Below, one piece after another: positions 1-12,302 of a stretch of DNA of 64,000 nt. This stretch comes from Dactylis glomerata (lineage: Eukaryota > Streptophyta > Magnoliopsida > Poales > Poaceae): contig QXEO01000553.1 of assembly GCA_007115705.1 (NCBI GenBank), positions 10,872,910-10,936,909 of the forward strand. The letters run 5' to 3'. The position numbers and the translations under genes are program-made. Every line of letters starts with the position of its first letter. The first letter of the stretch is position 1. The notes beneath the pieces are model-generated. The model was not told the DNA's origin. It saw only the letters and a list, made by a program, of their open reading frames with translations, and did no database searches.

Positions 1-285
1 CACTTTCCCTAGAATCCCTGCACCACTCCCAGTTTCCCTCCCCCTCTCTCCCCTTTTACCTTCCCTTGCCCTAACCTGGCCGGAAAACCGAGAATTTGGC
101 ATCCGGTCCCTCCCAGACTCCCCTCCGAATTACTGAGCCCCGCTGAATCCTGACGCGCATGGGAACTTTTCTGGTACCCCAAAGCTCGAGACCACCCCCC
201 CAGCACCCTCCCCTTTCCCTCCTCCTTACCGAAACCAACCCGAACTGCAAGCCCGAGGTCACCCCCGGTGCCCACTGCTGCGGCC

Positions 286-293
286 TATAAAAG
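286..293 (+). promoter_or_regulatory. TATA box of the 5' LTR
   Basis: TATAAAAG lies in a GC-rich context, and the same box occurs in the 3' LTR at 9670-9677. About 95 bases downstream is the ATG (389) of a frame that stays open for 130 bases in both LTR copies and ends at a GTGAGC donor-like site. Transcription would be expected to start about 25-30 bases after the box. Confidence 0.75.
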
Positions 294-388
294 CCCACTC
301 CGAGCGTGTTGTCCAACTCGCACCGATCCACTGAGCACCCTAGACATCATCTCTAGCTCCCCCTATCCCTAGTTCGAGCTCACCGGCG

Positions 389-2662
389 ATGACATCCCCG
401 CAGACCACCGCCCGTTCCCGGCGCTACCGAGCCTCCCCCGATGCAGCTCTTGCGGGAGGTGGCCAAGAAGACCTCCCTCCGCCGCCAGGACAACCCTCCG
501 CCGCTCGCCGCTGCCCTGGTGAGCCTCCCCAACCACCGCCGCCTCCCTGTCCCCTCGCCCTCTGTGTCTCCTGTCGGGGTGGAGAAGATGGCCCCCGGCC
601 GTCCAATCTTGTCCTAATCGGATGGACCAGGGGAGCCCATACCCCTTCGGGTTATGAAACCCCTAACCGGCAGGCCCCACAGGTCAGCCCCCCTTTTTTT
701 CCTCTCCCGCGCGCACCCGGGTTCCCCTAGTTGGGCTGGCCCGAGTTCGTCCCCCCCCGGCCCGCATAATTCTGTCGGTCTACTTTTTTGGGAAAACTTT
801 TTATTTATTCTTTAGATTACTACAACTTCAAATTTAAATTCCCAGAGATTTAAGAATCCAAAAATAGCAAATAAATACTTTTTGGAAATCTTAGAATATT
901 TCCTAGCCTTTGGAAGTGGTTTGAACCCATTTATAATTATATAATTTCTCTAGTAAAAATAACAAAACTAGAACTTTTTCACCTTAGAAAAATTATATCA
1001 AATCAAATAAAATTCATAAAAATATGAAACTAACTCTCAAAATCCATAATTAGTAATATGTATCTGTTTATAAGATTATATTTCATATTTGAACCTTTTA
1101 GATGAAATTCTAGATACCCGTTGATAATTAAGCCTTTTCCTAACTTAGGAAATGGATAGAATTAATTTCTATAAATAGAAATTTTATGAATCCTCTGGTG
1201 CTAGACTACAACTTCAAATACCAATCAAAAATACATTAACTTGTTCAAGTTTATACTTACAAGAGATATTATAAACTTAAATCCTAATAATGAACTCAAA
1301 CTTGCACCCTAAAATTCAACGGAGTCCAAATTAATTTGAATTCAACTCAAATTGGGTGAGATAGCATCTATCTATGTTGATAAGCTTGTGTGTATGCTTG
1401 GAGTGTTGTTTGCATCAGTTTGGTGATGGTGTGCATGTTGTTTATCGTTAATAGATGCTAGTATTGCCGAAGAAGAGCCCGAGGGAGGATATTATCAAGA
1501 AGAAGAAGGCTTCCCCGGACACTTTGCCAACTAAGGCAAGCCATCTTTTGACTCATACCCTAATACCTAGATTTCCAAATTACATATTTACTTGTTTCCA
1601 AATTAAATTGCATGATTGAATTGCTAGAGTAGAATAAGAATGTGCAGTGATGTCTCGCTTAACAGGAGCATCAAACCGAGTTTATCCAACACTACCTTAG
1701 TTGTAGCATCACTCAGAGTAGCTTGCTTAGCCCCTAATAAAAATGAAGTAATCTGGATGGGAACCCTACTGGAAGTTATGGATTAAACAAGAAAAACCTT
1801 GGCTGAAGATTGTTCGTCCAAGTTGAGTTTCTAAAAAGGAATAATAATTACTAAGGACTAGGAAATGAATTTTCGAAATGATGATGAGTGAGGTACTATG
1901 TGAGCCAACCATACCATACGACCACATTTCCCCTAAATGGGAAGGGGCTTCGTCCGTAGCTTGTTTGGTTTAGTATGGGATACCTTGCATCATCCTTTAT
2001 AGAAGTGCACATTGTGCTTTATACTTCCGAACCGAGTGGTCTCATCCATTCATACAACACCCTGTAGCGGGAAAAACTAGGGGTGCCGGAACGGAGAAAG
2101 CCGTGTCTCGGGCTCCTAGGGAAGGATCCTATACTAGAGTAGGCAAGTGAAAGATTTTGTTCGATCATCTGAACCCCGCATACTAGTGTATGACAATCCA
2201 TGGATTATTCGCGGCAGATGGATTGAATCTTGTGGGTAAAGTGTACCCCCTCTGTAGAGGTCAAAACTATTCGAATAGCCGCGTCCGCGGTCATGGATAG
2301 TTGGCAAGCTGTACTTGACCTTTGTCAAGAATTGAACAGCTATGTATTGAAGTTTGCCATTGATGAATGACCGGATTCTTGATTAAGACTGACACCTAAT
2401 GTTACATACAAGATTTAACTTAGAGAATTAAATATTTATTACCTCTTAATGAACTCTCTTGGGAAAGAAAATTAGCCTTGTGCAAACTAAACTTAGTGCA
2501 TAGTCCACTATATAAGTCTTGCATATCTCCTTTGTTTTACATTTATAAGATGGTTTGCGAGTGCATCCACAGTACTCATGGCTCTGTCCCTAGCTATTAA
2601 CTTGGCCAGACTATGAGGAAGAATATCTAAAGGAAGGATACGAAGAGGAGTACCAGAACTAA
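389..2662 (+). other. Putative three-exon LTR-encoded gene, 5' LTR copy (mutated)
   Basis: Three blocks look like exons. Block 1 (389-518) starts ATG and ends G|GTGAGC after 43 codons plus one base. Block 2 (1455-1535, 81 bases) follows AG, is rich in Glu and Gly, and ends AAG|GCAAGC, a good GC-type donor. Block 3 (2550-2662) follows TTTATAAG, encodes an LCPxLLTWPD-like peptide and an acidic tail, and ends at TAA. All borders are in phase 1, so the blocks are frame-compatible. This copy has a TAA near the end of block 2 and a TAG inside the LCP motif. The same blocks occur in other LTR families here (9773-12058, 28293-30718, 59251-59373). Splicing is inferred, not observed. Confidence 0.5.
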
Positions 2663-2910
2663 GATCATCTCCTAGTCAGCATTGTCTGTAGGGTGAAGGC
2701 ATGGGCCTGAAGACGTTAATTCCGCTGCTACTATTATGTTGCATTATGAACTTGGTCACTATGACCATTTGTATTTGAACCAGTCATATTGTAATATCTA
2801 TGGAACTGGTTACCAACTATGTTATGTATATCAGAACAATGATTCTGGGATTGTGGTGGAATACATAACAGGCACTTTGAATTTGTTGTAAATTCGGGGT
2901 GTCACAAAGC

Positions 2911-2922
2911 TGGTATCAGAGC
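2911..2922 (+). other. Primer-binding site (methionine-tRNA type)
   Basis: TGGTATCAGAGC begins four bases after the end of the 5' LTR. This is the usual plant site complementary to the 3' end of methionine tRNA, where minus-strand DNA synthesis starts. Confidence 0.9.
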
Positions 2923-3095
2923 CTAGGCTGACCATAGGAGACCTTAGTTAGAATGGGCGTTAGAAAGAAAACAAACAAAATGCTTACTCTTATCCTCTTT
3001 AGTCACAAATAACATACAATTTCCGGTTTGTGCATACCTACAATTTTGCACACTTGAGTCACTCACTAACTTAAATCTATCTTAAAATTTTGTAG

Positions 3096-3907
3096 ATGGC
3101 CGTGAACTTCACCGAGCACTACCAGCTAGGGCATGATGGGGATCTCATCTTTGAGCATGACCTCACCGCTCTGGCTCTCCACCTTGACTGCTCGTTTCCG
3201 GAATTCACGGGCGTTTGGCTCCATGATCACCCGGATGGGAACTTCAGTGGCTTGTCATGGCTAGTGTCCGTGGCAAGATGGGAGACCCTACTTCCATGTT
3301 GATCGAGTTCGAGAACTATTGGGCCAATGGCTTGGCTAGGGGCATACAGGAGATGCTCTCACGCCTGTGCGGACACCACGTCGAGGAGATCAAGGGGTTT
3401 CGTTTCCAGCATTATGCTCGGTGTGATGACACTAGACGCCCCATGGAGATGTCGCCACTACACCACGAGCTGAGGCACCACGTGGACCATCTAGACTTCA
3501 TGCTGTACTCCACACAGCAGGAAGCTGATCGTGCCCGTGCCAAGGCCAACCTCGACCACTTCACGCTCTTGCGGGCTAGGGGCACCATCAAGCTCCTTGC
3601 CAAAGAGCGTAGGCACCTTCGTCACCAGCGCCAAGCTAGAGATGACACCATTGAGAAGTTGAAGGCAAAGGTGGCCGAGCTGAAGGATTACATTAGTGAT
3701 ATCGAGAATCATCTCGAGAAGGTGGAGGAGGAAGGCATTGACCTCCGCAAGGAGAAAGATGCCCTCCTTAGTGATGACGAGGATTATCTTGAGGACATGG
3801 ACATGGAAAATCAGGAGGATGAAGATGATGATGAGTTCATTGATGAGGAGGAGAAAGATGCACCCGTGGTGGACCTCGACGATGAGTTTGAGGCTCTGGA
3901 CATTTAG
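3096..3907 (+). pseudogene. Extra reading frame between 5' LTR and gag: coiled coil with acidic tail
   Basis: A frame starting ATG at 3096 (MAVNFTEHYQ) passes into a second frame near 3225-3257 and then runs open to TAG at 3907. The long second part has a His/Arg-rich segment, a probable coiled coil (about codons 90-170 of the 3257 frame, many Glu, Lys and Leu heptads) and a strongly acidic tail ending in EFEALDI. It lies 250 bases upstream of gag and is separate from it. No enzyme motif is visible and I do not recognise the family. A frame with a similar acidic end lies at the same place in the minus-strand element (58498-58690), so it is probably an accessory protein of this lineage. The frameshift and lack of a continuous frame suggest it is broken here. 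Confidence 0.6.
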
Positions 3908-4174
3908 ATCACCTATCTAAGCGTTATCTAGTGAGTAGTCACATTAGAGCACTTCGTGTAGGTGTGAGTTGTATCCCCTCTATCTAGTAGACGAGTCGCA
4001 ATGGTTTGCTGTCAACCATTTGTAATGTGTGAATTCGATGAGTTGTGTGTTTGATGTTTGATGAATGAAAAATGAGTTTGGCCCTTAAGGCCTTAGAAAG
4101 ATTAATTGCATCAGCATGAACCCTTAGAACTTAGCAATTAGTTTTCCCTCTTGTCTTATACCCCTTATCTTCAG

Positions 4175-7100
4175 ATGGCTCGTGCTCCACCACCACCGAA
4201 CCCAGAATTGGCAGAATTGCTAAGGATGATTATGGAAGATCGAAAAGACGCCCGAGCTAAGCGCCAAGCCAACTTGGCCACTCTCCAGCAACTCACTCAG
4301 ATGGCCATGAACCACAATGCCAATGGAAATGGCCATGGAGGAGGGGATAATAATGGTAATGGAAATGGGCATGGTGAATCCCGATCCAAGCTGAGGAGTT
4401 TCCAAAACACCAATCCGCCAACTTTCACCAAGGATGAAGAGCCTTTGGATGCCGATGACTGGCTTCGCACTATGGACAACAATTTGGAAGTCGCCGGAGT
4501 TGGCGAGAATGAGAAGGTTCTCTACACCACCCACTACCTTGCGGGAGCCGCAAGAGCTTGGTGGGATAGCACCCGTGCCATGCAAACAAATGGGTATGTG
4601 ATGCCCTAGGAAGAATTCAAGAGCAAGTTCAGCAAGGCCCATGTCCCAATGGGTCTAGTCAAGAGAATGAGAGATGAGTTTAGAAATCTGAAGCAAGGAT
4701 CCCTATCTGTGGTTGATTACCGCGACAAGTTTCTTACATTGTCAAGGTATGCCCCAAATGATGCTGACACCAATGAAAAGAAGCAAGAAAGGTTTCTAAA
4801 TGGAATACATGATGAGATGCAGTGTGTCTTAGTCAGCATCCCCTTCGCGGATCTTGAGTCATTGGTAGACTCTGCCATTTAGATGGAAGGCAAGCTCAAG
4901 CAAGCTTTGGAGAACCGCAAACGCCGTATGATGTACCAAGGCAACTCTAGCAACTCACAGAAGCCAAGGGGAAATCCATCTCTGGGTTTCGCCCCTCAAC
5001 CCAATAGGGCGCATGCACCTGCACCACGCCCCAACTACCCCAACCGTTCAGGGGGCACCAACTTCAACCGTGCACCCCCAAACTCTCGGGGGTAACAACG
5101 TCAACTCCACCACTCCAAGGCCTAGTGGCGCACCTGCTCTTCCCAAGCCAGGTGACAAGTCTAGTGTTACCTGCTATGGATGTGGACTCAAAGGGCACTA
5201 CTCCAACGAGTGCCCAAAAAAGATGAATGAGGCACCAAAGCCTGCCGCCCTTGCTCAACATCAACGCCATGATGGAATTGGCAAGAACTATGCACCAAGG
5301 AACCCACCTCACCCTAGAGGCCATCTCAACCACATGAATGTTGAAGAAGCTCAGGAGGCTACCGACGTGGTGCTTGGTATGTTCCTTGTTAATTCTGTTC
5401 TTGCAAGAGTTCTATTTGATTCTGGAGCTTCACACTCATTTGTCACCGAGTCTTTTGTGGATAAAAGTGGAATTCAACAAACAGCCCTGAAAAATATCAT
5501 GACAGTACAAATACCTGGGTCAATGACAAAGGCTCGTTGGACCTGCTTGGCAGTGCCTATAGAAATCCATGGGATAGGGTTCCTAGCGAGTTTGATTGTA
5601 TTAGGAACCAAAGGATTGGAAGTAGTCCTTGGTATGGATTGGATGTCACAACATCGGGGAGTTATAGATTGTGCCAAAAAGACCATCACCATGACAAGTA
5701 GCACAGGAATTGTAGTAAAGCATGTGTCCGTCAAACCCCCGCAAACCACCCGATGCCACAAGATTATCTCTGGACCCACTTTGGATCAAGTTCCCATAGT
5801 TTGAGAATATCTGGATGTTTTTCTCGATGAGCTACCCGGTATGCCACCAGATCAGGATATCGAGTTTATCATTGAACTTATTCCCGGCACTGGACCGATA
5901 GCCCAGAGACCATACAGAATGAACCCAATGGAATTAGTGGAATTAAAGAAACAACTTGATGACCTCTTGAGTAAAGGCTTGATTAGGCCAAGTTCGTCCG
6001 CTTGGAGATCATCTATTTTGTTTGTGGATAAAAGTGATGGTTCCAGCCGATTGTGCACTGATTACCGCAAGCTAAATGATGTTACCATCAAAAACAAGTA
6101 TCCTCTCCCAAAGATTGATGACCTGTTTGACCAATTGACAAGAGCACAAGTCTTCTCAAAGATAGATCTCAAGACTGGATACCATCAACTGAAGATCCCT
6201 GCAACTGATATACCTAAAACAGCCTTCACCACACGATATGGATTGTATGAGTACACCGTAATATCCTTTGGATTAACCAATGCCCCTGCCTATTTCATGA
6301 ATCTCATGAATAAGGTATTCATGAAGTTTTTGGATAAGTTTGTCGTTGTCTTCATTGACGACATCCTTGTTTACTCAAAGTCTAAAGAAGCTCATGCCAA
6401 CCATTTGATATTAGTCCTGGAAACCCTGAGAGAACATCAACTTTATGTCAAGTTTAGTAAGTGTGAATTTTGGTTAAAGTAAGTGGGATTCTTAGGACAT
6501 GTATTATCAGCCGGAGGAGTTTCCGTTGACCCCAAGAAGATCCAATGTGTCGTGGATTGGGAAGCACCAAAAAGCCAAACTGAAGTTAGAAGTATCCTCC
6601 GATTAGCGGGTTATTACCGCAAGTTTGTTGAAGGGTTTTCCAGTATTGCCCAACCCATGACCCAATTGTTGAAGAAGGACAAGAAATTTGAATGGACCCC
6701 TAAATGTGAGGAAAGTTTTCAAGAGCTTAAGAAGCGGTTGGTTACCACACCAGTTTTAACCATGTGAGATACCACCAAGAATTTTGATGTCTATTGCGAT
6801 GCTTCCAAACTTGGACTTGGATGTGTGTTAATGCAAGAAGGCAAGGTCATAGCATACCTGTCTCGACAGCTCCGACCTCATGAAGAAAACTATCCAACCC
6901 ATGACCTTGAGTTAGCAGCCGTAGTTCTCGCTCTGAAGACATGGAGACACTACCTCATGGGTAATCGCTGTGAGATTTACATGGACCATAAGAGTTTTTA
7001 AATATATTTTCTCCCAAAAGGAGTTGAACATGAGGCAAAGGAGGTCGATAGAGCTAATTAAGGATAATGATCTTGGAATTCACTACCACCCTGGAAAGGC

Positions 7101-8695
7101 CAATGTGGTGGCCGATGCTCTTAGTAGAGCCATGCACCCTACACATGTTGATCAAGGAGGAGCAACCCAAGTTGCATCAAGAATTTGAAAGATTTGGATT
7201 TGAGCTAGTTAGCCAAGGATTTTTAGCTAATCTTGAGCTTCAACCTACCTTAATGGGCCAAATCAAGGAAGCCCAGAAAGGCAATGGAAGTATTGAAGGA
7301 ATCAAGCACCAAATTAGTACTGGCAAGGTGCCAGGATTTGAAGAAGATGAACAAGGAGTCCTTTGGTATAAGGGACGTATCTGTGTGCCTGCTGATTCAG
7401 AACTAAAAGGAGCCATTATGAGAGAAGCCCATGAGACAGCTTATTCAATTCATCCAGGTGGAACCAAAATGTACCAGGATTTGAAGGAACAATTTTGGTG
7501 GCATGGAATGAAGCGACAAATTGCTTCATATATATCCAAGTGTGATACTTGTCACAGAGTCAAGGCCGAGCATCAACATCCTGCAGGACTGCTGTAGCCA
7601 TTGCAAGTTCCAGAATGGAAGTGGGAGTTTGTTGGAATGGATTTTATCACCGGATTTCCAAAGTCTAGCCATGGAAATGACTTAATTTGGGTCATTGTGG
7701 ATAGATTGACCAAAGTTGCCCACTTTATCCCTGTCAAGACCACCTATACCTCAGGCCAGTTGGCAGATTTATACCTATCCAGAATTGTTAGTCTTCATGG
7801 AGTTCCTAAAACCATTGTGTCCGACCGAGGTACCCAATTTACCTCAAGATTTTGGAAGAGTCTACATCAAGCTTTGGGAACCAAGTTAGCTTTCAGCACA
7901 GCTTATCACCCGCAGACTGATGGACAACCTGAGAGAGGGAACCAAATACTGGAGGATATGCTACGAGCTTGTGTATTAGCTTATGGCACCAAGTGGGAAG
8001 ATTGTCTGCCTTTCGCAGAATTCTCATACAACAACAACTATCAAGCCAGTTTGCAAATGGCACCATTTGAGGCTTTATATGGAAGGAAGTGTTGTACCCC
8101 TTTAAATTGGTCTGAGACTGGAGACAGCAAAATCTTTGGACCGGATATTCTGCAAGAAGCCGAAGAAAAGGTTCGCATAATCTGTGAGCACCTCAAGGCC
8201 GCCTAGTCCTGACAAAAGAGCTATTCTGACAAGAGACGTCGAGAGCTGACTTTCCAAGTCGGAGATTTTGTTTATCTTCATGTGTCACCACTTAAAGGAA
8301 TGCAAAGATTCCAAGTCAAGGGAAAGCTTGCACCAAGATATATTGGACCTTTTAAGGTACTAGCTCGCTGAGGAGAAGTGTCCTATCAGCTAGAATTGCC
8401 CCCAGAATTGTCCGAAGTACATGATGTCTTTCATGTGTCCCTGCTTTGGAAATGTCTTGAAGTTCTAGAGAAGCCAAAAATTTTCAAAAATATTGATCAT
8501 CGCTCTGTGGATATTAATAAAGATTTGACCTACCGTGAAGTACCTATTCGTATCCTAGAGGAAGCTTACCGAACCACCCGAACTCGAAGTATCAAGTTTC
8601 TAAAGGTTCAATGGAGCAACCACACTAAAGATGAAGCCACTTGGGAAAGAGAAGACTATCTCAATACTGAATTTCCTAATCTCTGTAGTTCTTAG
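4175..8695 (+). pseudogene. gag-pol: Decayed gag-pol of a Tekay-like chromovirus
   Basis: The domains appear in order. Gag starts at ATG 4175. The zinc knuckle CxxCxxxxHxxxxC is at 5172-5213, the protease DSGAS at 5418-5432, the reverse transcriptase from about 5841 with FIDD near 6350-6362, RNase H at about 6770-7140, the integrase HHCC zinc site at about 7450-7580 and its core with SDRGTQF near 7820, and the chromodomain at about 8550-8690. Stops interrupt it at 4609, 4882, 5804, 6482, 6767, 7597, 8206, 8215 and about 8371, and frames change near 5095, 7000 and 7140. Most stops look like CAG to TAG or CGA to TGA, as expected from cytosine deamination. Functionally this would give the capsid and the enzymes of reverse transcription and integration; here it is dead. 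Confidence 0.93.
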
Positions 8696-8721
8696 CTTGT
8701 GAATCTCGAGGACAAGATTCT

Positions 8722-8738
8722 TTTTAAGGGGGGAAGAT
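8722..8738 (+). other. Polypurine tract of the first element
   Basis: TTTTTAAGGGGGGAAGA sits directly before the 3' LTR start TGTAACAACCC and would prime plus-strand DNA. The same tract, reversed, borders the nested element at 32415-32431, which supports common ancestry of the two. Confidence 0.85.
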
Positions 8739-11700
8739 TGTAACAACCCAAAAATTTGTATTCAGCTATTATAACATATAGTAGTTTAATTTTGGTATAA
8801 ATTAAAAACTTTTTTGTTGTTGTTGTTGAGCACGCTTGTTTAATATGACTTTGTGGTACTTGCCTATGTGTGTTGGTGATGGACACTAAGAGAAGCCTGC
8901 AACATAAACAAGAACAAAGAAAACAACAATAAATAGGAAAGATCACAAAACCCCAAATAGAAAAGAATAGGAAAACAATCTAGGAAATATTATTGACTAG
9001 ACCACTTCAACCCCTTGGAGTAAGGAATTTTTGAACCAGGCATGGATGCTTTTCTACAAGTCATCCAAGATCTGATAACATAGTTTCAAAGTATAGTTTT
9101 AACTTTCCACAAATTCCTCCCCAACCCTATTAAAAAATGGTCCAAAGTTTGAATCCTATTCATAAGACATACCCAAATCAAAATAAGATTTTAGCAAAAT
9201 AGCTACTTTGGACCTAACAAAAATACATTTGGCATCACTATCCAATTTAATTAGCACCCAAACTTGAAAATTTTCAAATTTCAAAAAATATTTTCTTGCG
9301 ACCAATTCCACAAACACCTGGCAGGCAGAATTTTGATCTTGTAAGCAAATGCAAGTGGACCACTTGTCCAGCCTCCCCTGGGCTGGCCACTTTCCCTAGA
9401 ATCCCTGCACCACTCCCAGTTGCCCTCCCCCTCTCTCCCCTTGACCTTCCCTCGCCCTAACCTGGCTGGAAAACCGAGAATTTGGCATCCGGTCCCTCCC
9501 AGACTCCCCTCTGAATTACTGAGCCCCGCCGAATCCTGACACGCCTGGGAACTTTTCCGGTACCCTGAAGCTCGAGACCACACCCAGCACCCTCCCCTTT
9601 CCCTCCTCCTTACCGAAACCAACCCGAAATGCAAGCCCGAGGTCACCCTCGGTGCCCACTGCTGCGGCCTATAAAAGCCCACTCCGAGCGTGCTGTCCAA
9701 CTCGTAGCGCTCCACTGAGCACCCTAGACATCCTCTCCACCTCCCCCTATCCCTAGTTCAAGCTTGCCGGCGATGACATCCCCGCAGACCACTGCCCGTT
9801 ACCGGTGCTATCGAGCCTCCCCCGACGCAACTCTTGCGGGAGGTGGCCGAGAAGACCTCCCTTCGCCGCTAGGACAACCCTCCGCCGCTCGCTGCCGCCC
9901 TGGTGAGCCTCCCCAACCACCGCCGCCTCCTAGTCCCCTCGCCTTCTTTGTCTCCCATCGGGGTGGATAACATGGCCCTCGGCCGTCCGATCTTGTCCTA
10001 ATTGGACGGACCAGGGGAGCCCATACCCCTTCGGGTTATGAAACCCTTGACCGGCGGGCCCCGCTGGTCAGCCCCCTTTTTTTCTCTCCCGTGCGCACCC
10101 AGGTTCCCCTAGTTGGGCCGGCCCGAGTTCGTCCCCCCCCCCTCCGGCCAGCATAATTCTGTCGGTCTACTTTATTTTTTGGGAAAACTTTTTATTTATT
10201 TCTTTAGATTACTGCAACTACAAATTAAAATTCCCTGAGATTTAAGAATCCAAAAATAGCAAATAAATACTTTTTGGAAAGCTTAGAATATTGCCTAGCC
10301 TCTGGAAGTGGTTTGAACCCATTTATAATTATATAATTTCTCTAGTAAAGCTAACAAAACAACAACATTTTTCACCTTAGAAAAATTATATCAAATCAAA
10401 TAAAATTCATAAAAATATGAAAACAACTCTCAAAATCCATAATTAGTAATATGTATCTGTTTATAAGATTATATTTCATATTTGAACCTTTTAGATGAAA
10501 TGCTAGATACCCGTTGATAATTAAGCCTTTTCCTAACTTAGGAAATAGATAGAATTAATTTCTATAAATAGAAACTTTATGAATCCTCTGGTGCTAGACT
10601 ACAACTTCAAATACCAATCAGAAATACTTTACCTTGTTCAAGTTTATACTTACAAGAGATATTATAAACTTAAATCCTAGTTATGAACTCAAACTTGCAC
10701 CCTAAAATTCAACAGAGTCCAAATTAATTTGAATTCAACTCAAATGGGGTGAGATAGCATCTATCAATGTTGATAAGCTTGTGTGTATGCTTGGAGTGTT
10801 GTTTGTATCGGTTTCGTGATTGTGTGCATCATGTTTATCGTTAATAGATGCTAGTATTGCTGAAGAAGAGCCCGAGGGTGGATATTATGAAGAAGAAGAA
10901 GGCTACCCGGACACTTTGCCAACCAAGGCAAGCCATCTTTTGACTCATACCCTAATACCTAGATTTCCAAATTGCATATTTACTTGTTTTCAAATTAAAT
11001 TGCATGATTGAATTGCTAGAGTAGAATAAGAATGTGCAGTGATGTCTCGCTTAACAGGAGCATCAAACCGAGTTTATCCAACACTACCTTAGTTGTAGCA
11101 TCACTCAGAGTTAGTTGCTTAGCCACTAATAAAAATGAAGTAATCTGGATGGGAACCCTACTGGAAGTTATGGATTGAACTAGAAAAACCTTGGCTGAAG
11201 ATTGTTCATCCAAGTTGAGTTTCTAAAAAGGAATAATAATGACTAAGGACTAGGAAATGAATTTTTGAAATGATGATGAATGAGGTACTATGTGAGCCAA
11301 CCATACCGTACGACCACATTACCCCTAAATGGGAAGGGGCCTAGTCCGTAACTTGTTTGCTTTAGTATATATGGGATACCTTGCATCATCCTTTATAGAA
11401 ATGCACATTGTGCTTTATACTTTTGAACCGAGTGGTCTCATCCATTCATACAGCACCCTGTAGCGGGTAAAACTAGGGGTGCCAGAACGGAGAAAGCCAT
11501 GTCTTGGGCTCCTAGGGAAGGATCCTATACTAGAGTAGGCAAGTGAAAGATTTTGTTCAATCATCTGAACCCCGCATACTGGTGTATGACGATCCATGGA
11601 TTATTTGCGGCAGATGGATTGAATCTTGTGGGTAAAGTGTACCCCCTCTGCAGAGGTCAAAACTATTCGAATAGCCGCGTCCGCGGTCATGGACAGTTGG

Positions 11701-12302
11701 CAAGCTGTACTTGACCTTTGTCAAGAATTGAACAGCTATGTATGGAAGTGTGACATTGATGAATGACCGGATTCTTGATTAAGACTAACACCTAATGTTC
11801 CATCCAAGATTTAACTTAGAGAATTAAATATTTCTTACCTCTTAATGAACTCTCTTGGGAAAGAAAATTAGCCTTGTGCAAACTAAACTTAGTGCATCGT
11901 CCACTATATAAGTCTTGCATATCTCCTTTGTTTTTCATTTATAAGATGGTTTGCGAGTGCATCCAATATACTCATGGCTCTGTCCCTGGCTATTAACTTG
12001 GCCAGACTATGAGGAAGAATATCCGTAGGAAGGATACGAAGAGGAGTACTAGAACTAAGATCATCTCCTAGTCAGCATTGCCTGTAGGGTGAAGGCATGG
12101 GCCTGAAGACGTTAATTCCGCTGCTACTATTATGTTGTATTATGAACTTGGTCACTATGACCATTTGTATTTGAACCACTCGTATTGTAAAATCTATGGA
12201 ACTGGTTACCAACTACGTTATGTATATCACAACAATGATTCTGGGATTTTGGTGGACTACATAACGGGCACTTTGAAATAGTTGTAAATTCGGGGTGTCA
12301 CA
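8739..12302 (+). repeat. 3' LTR of the first Tekay-like element (complete, 3564 bp)
   Basis: It begins TGTAACAACCC directly after the purine tract and ends GGTGTCACA. It is the full-length partner of 1-2906. TATAAAAG is at 9670-9677. The conserved palindrome block (CTCTGCAGAG, CTATTCGAATAG, CCGCGTCCGCGG) lies at about 11647-11690. Confidence 0.95.
9773..12058 (+). other. Putative three-exon LTR-encoded gene, 3' LTR copy
   Basis: Block 1 (9773-9902) begins ATG and is open for 130 bases to CCTG|GTGAGC. Block 2 (10848-10927) is bordered by AATAG and AAG|GCAAGC, and its peptide is acidic (EEEPEGGYYEEEEG). Block 3 (11946-12058) has YSWLCPWLLTWPDYEEEY intact. Block 2 is one base shorter than in the 5' LTR (a C lost near 10905), which breaks the phase here; block 3 also has TAG codons near its end. 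The two LTRs are broken at different points, so the ancestral element probably had an unbroken version. Confidence 0.5.

Larger units (their letters stand above)
1..2906 (+). repeat. 5' LTR of the first Tekay-like element (partial)
   Basis: It aligns along its whole length with 9388-12302, base 1 matching base 9388. It ends in GGGGTGTCACA, and the primer-binding site follows four bases later. It has a GC-rich zone around the TATA box (1-770), an AT-rich zone (780-1400) and a conserved 3' third with the TTCGAATAG palindrome block (2230-2330). LTR transcripts would begin near 310-320. Confidence 0.95.
1..12302 (+). mobile_element. Ty3/gypsy chromovirus-type LTR retrotransposon (Tekay/Del-like), 5' edge outside window
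   Basis: The element has a direct repeat (1-2906 and 8739-12302), a primer-binding site of the methionine-tRNA type just inside the 5' LTR, a purine-rich tract before the 3' LTR, and between them gag, protease, reverse transcriptase, RNase H, integrase and a C-terminal chromodomain. That order and the chromodomain place it among Ty3/gypsy chromoviruses; the very long LTR (3.56 kb) suggests the Tekay/Del lineage. The first 649 bases of the 5' LTR lie outside the window, so the left target duplication cannot be checked; the right flank begins GGGTT. Coding regions carry many in-frame stops and several frameshifts, so it cannot encode its own proteins. The LTRs differ by several percent by eye, so this is one of the older insertions here. 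Confidence 0.93.
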
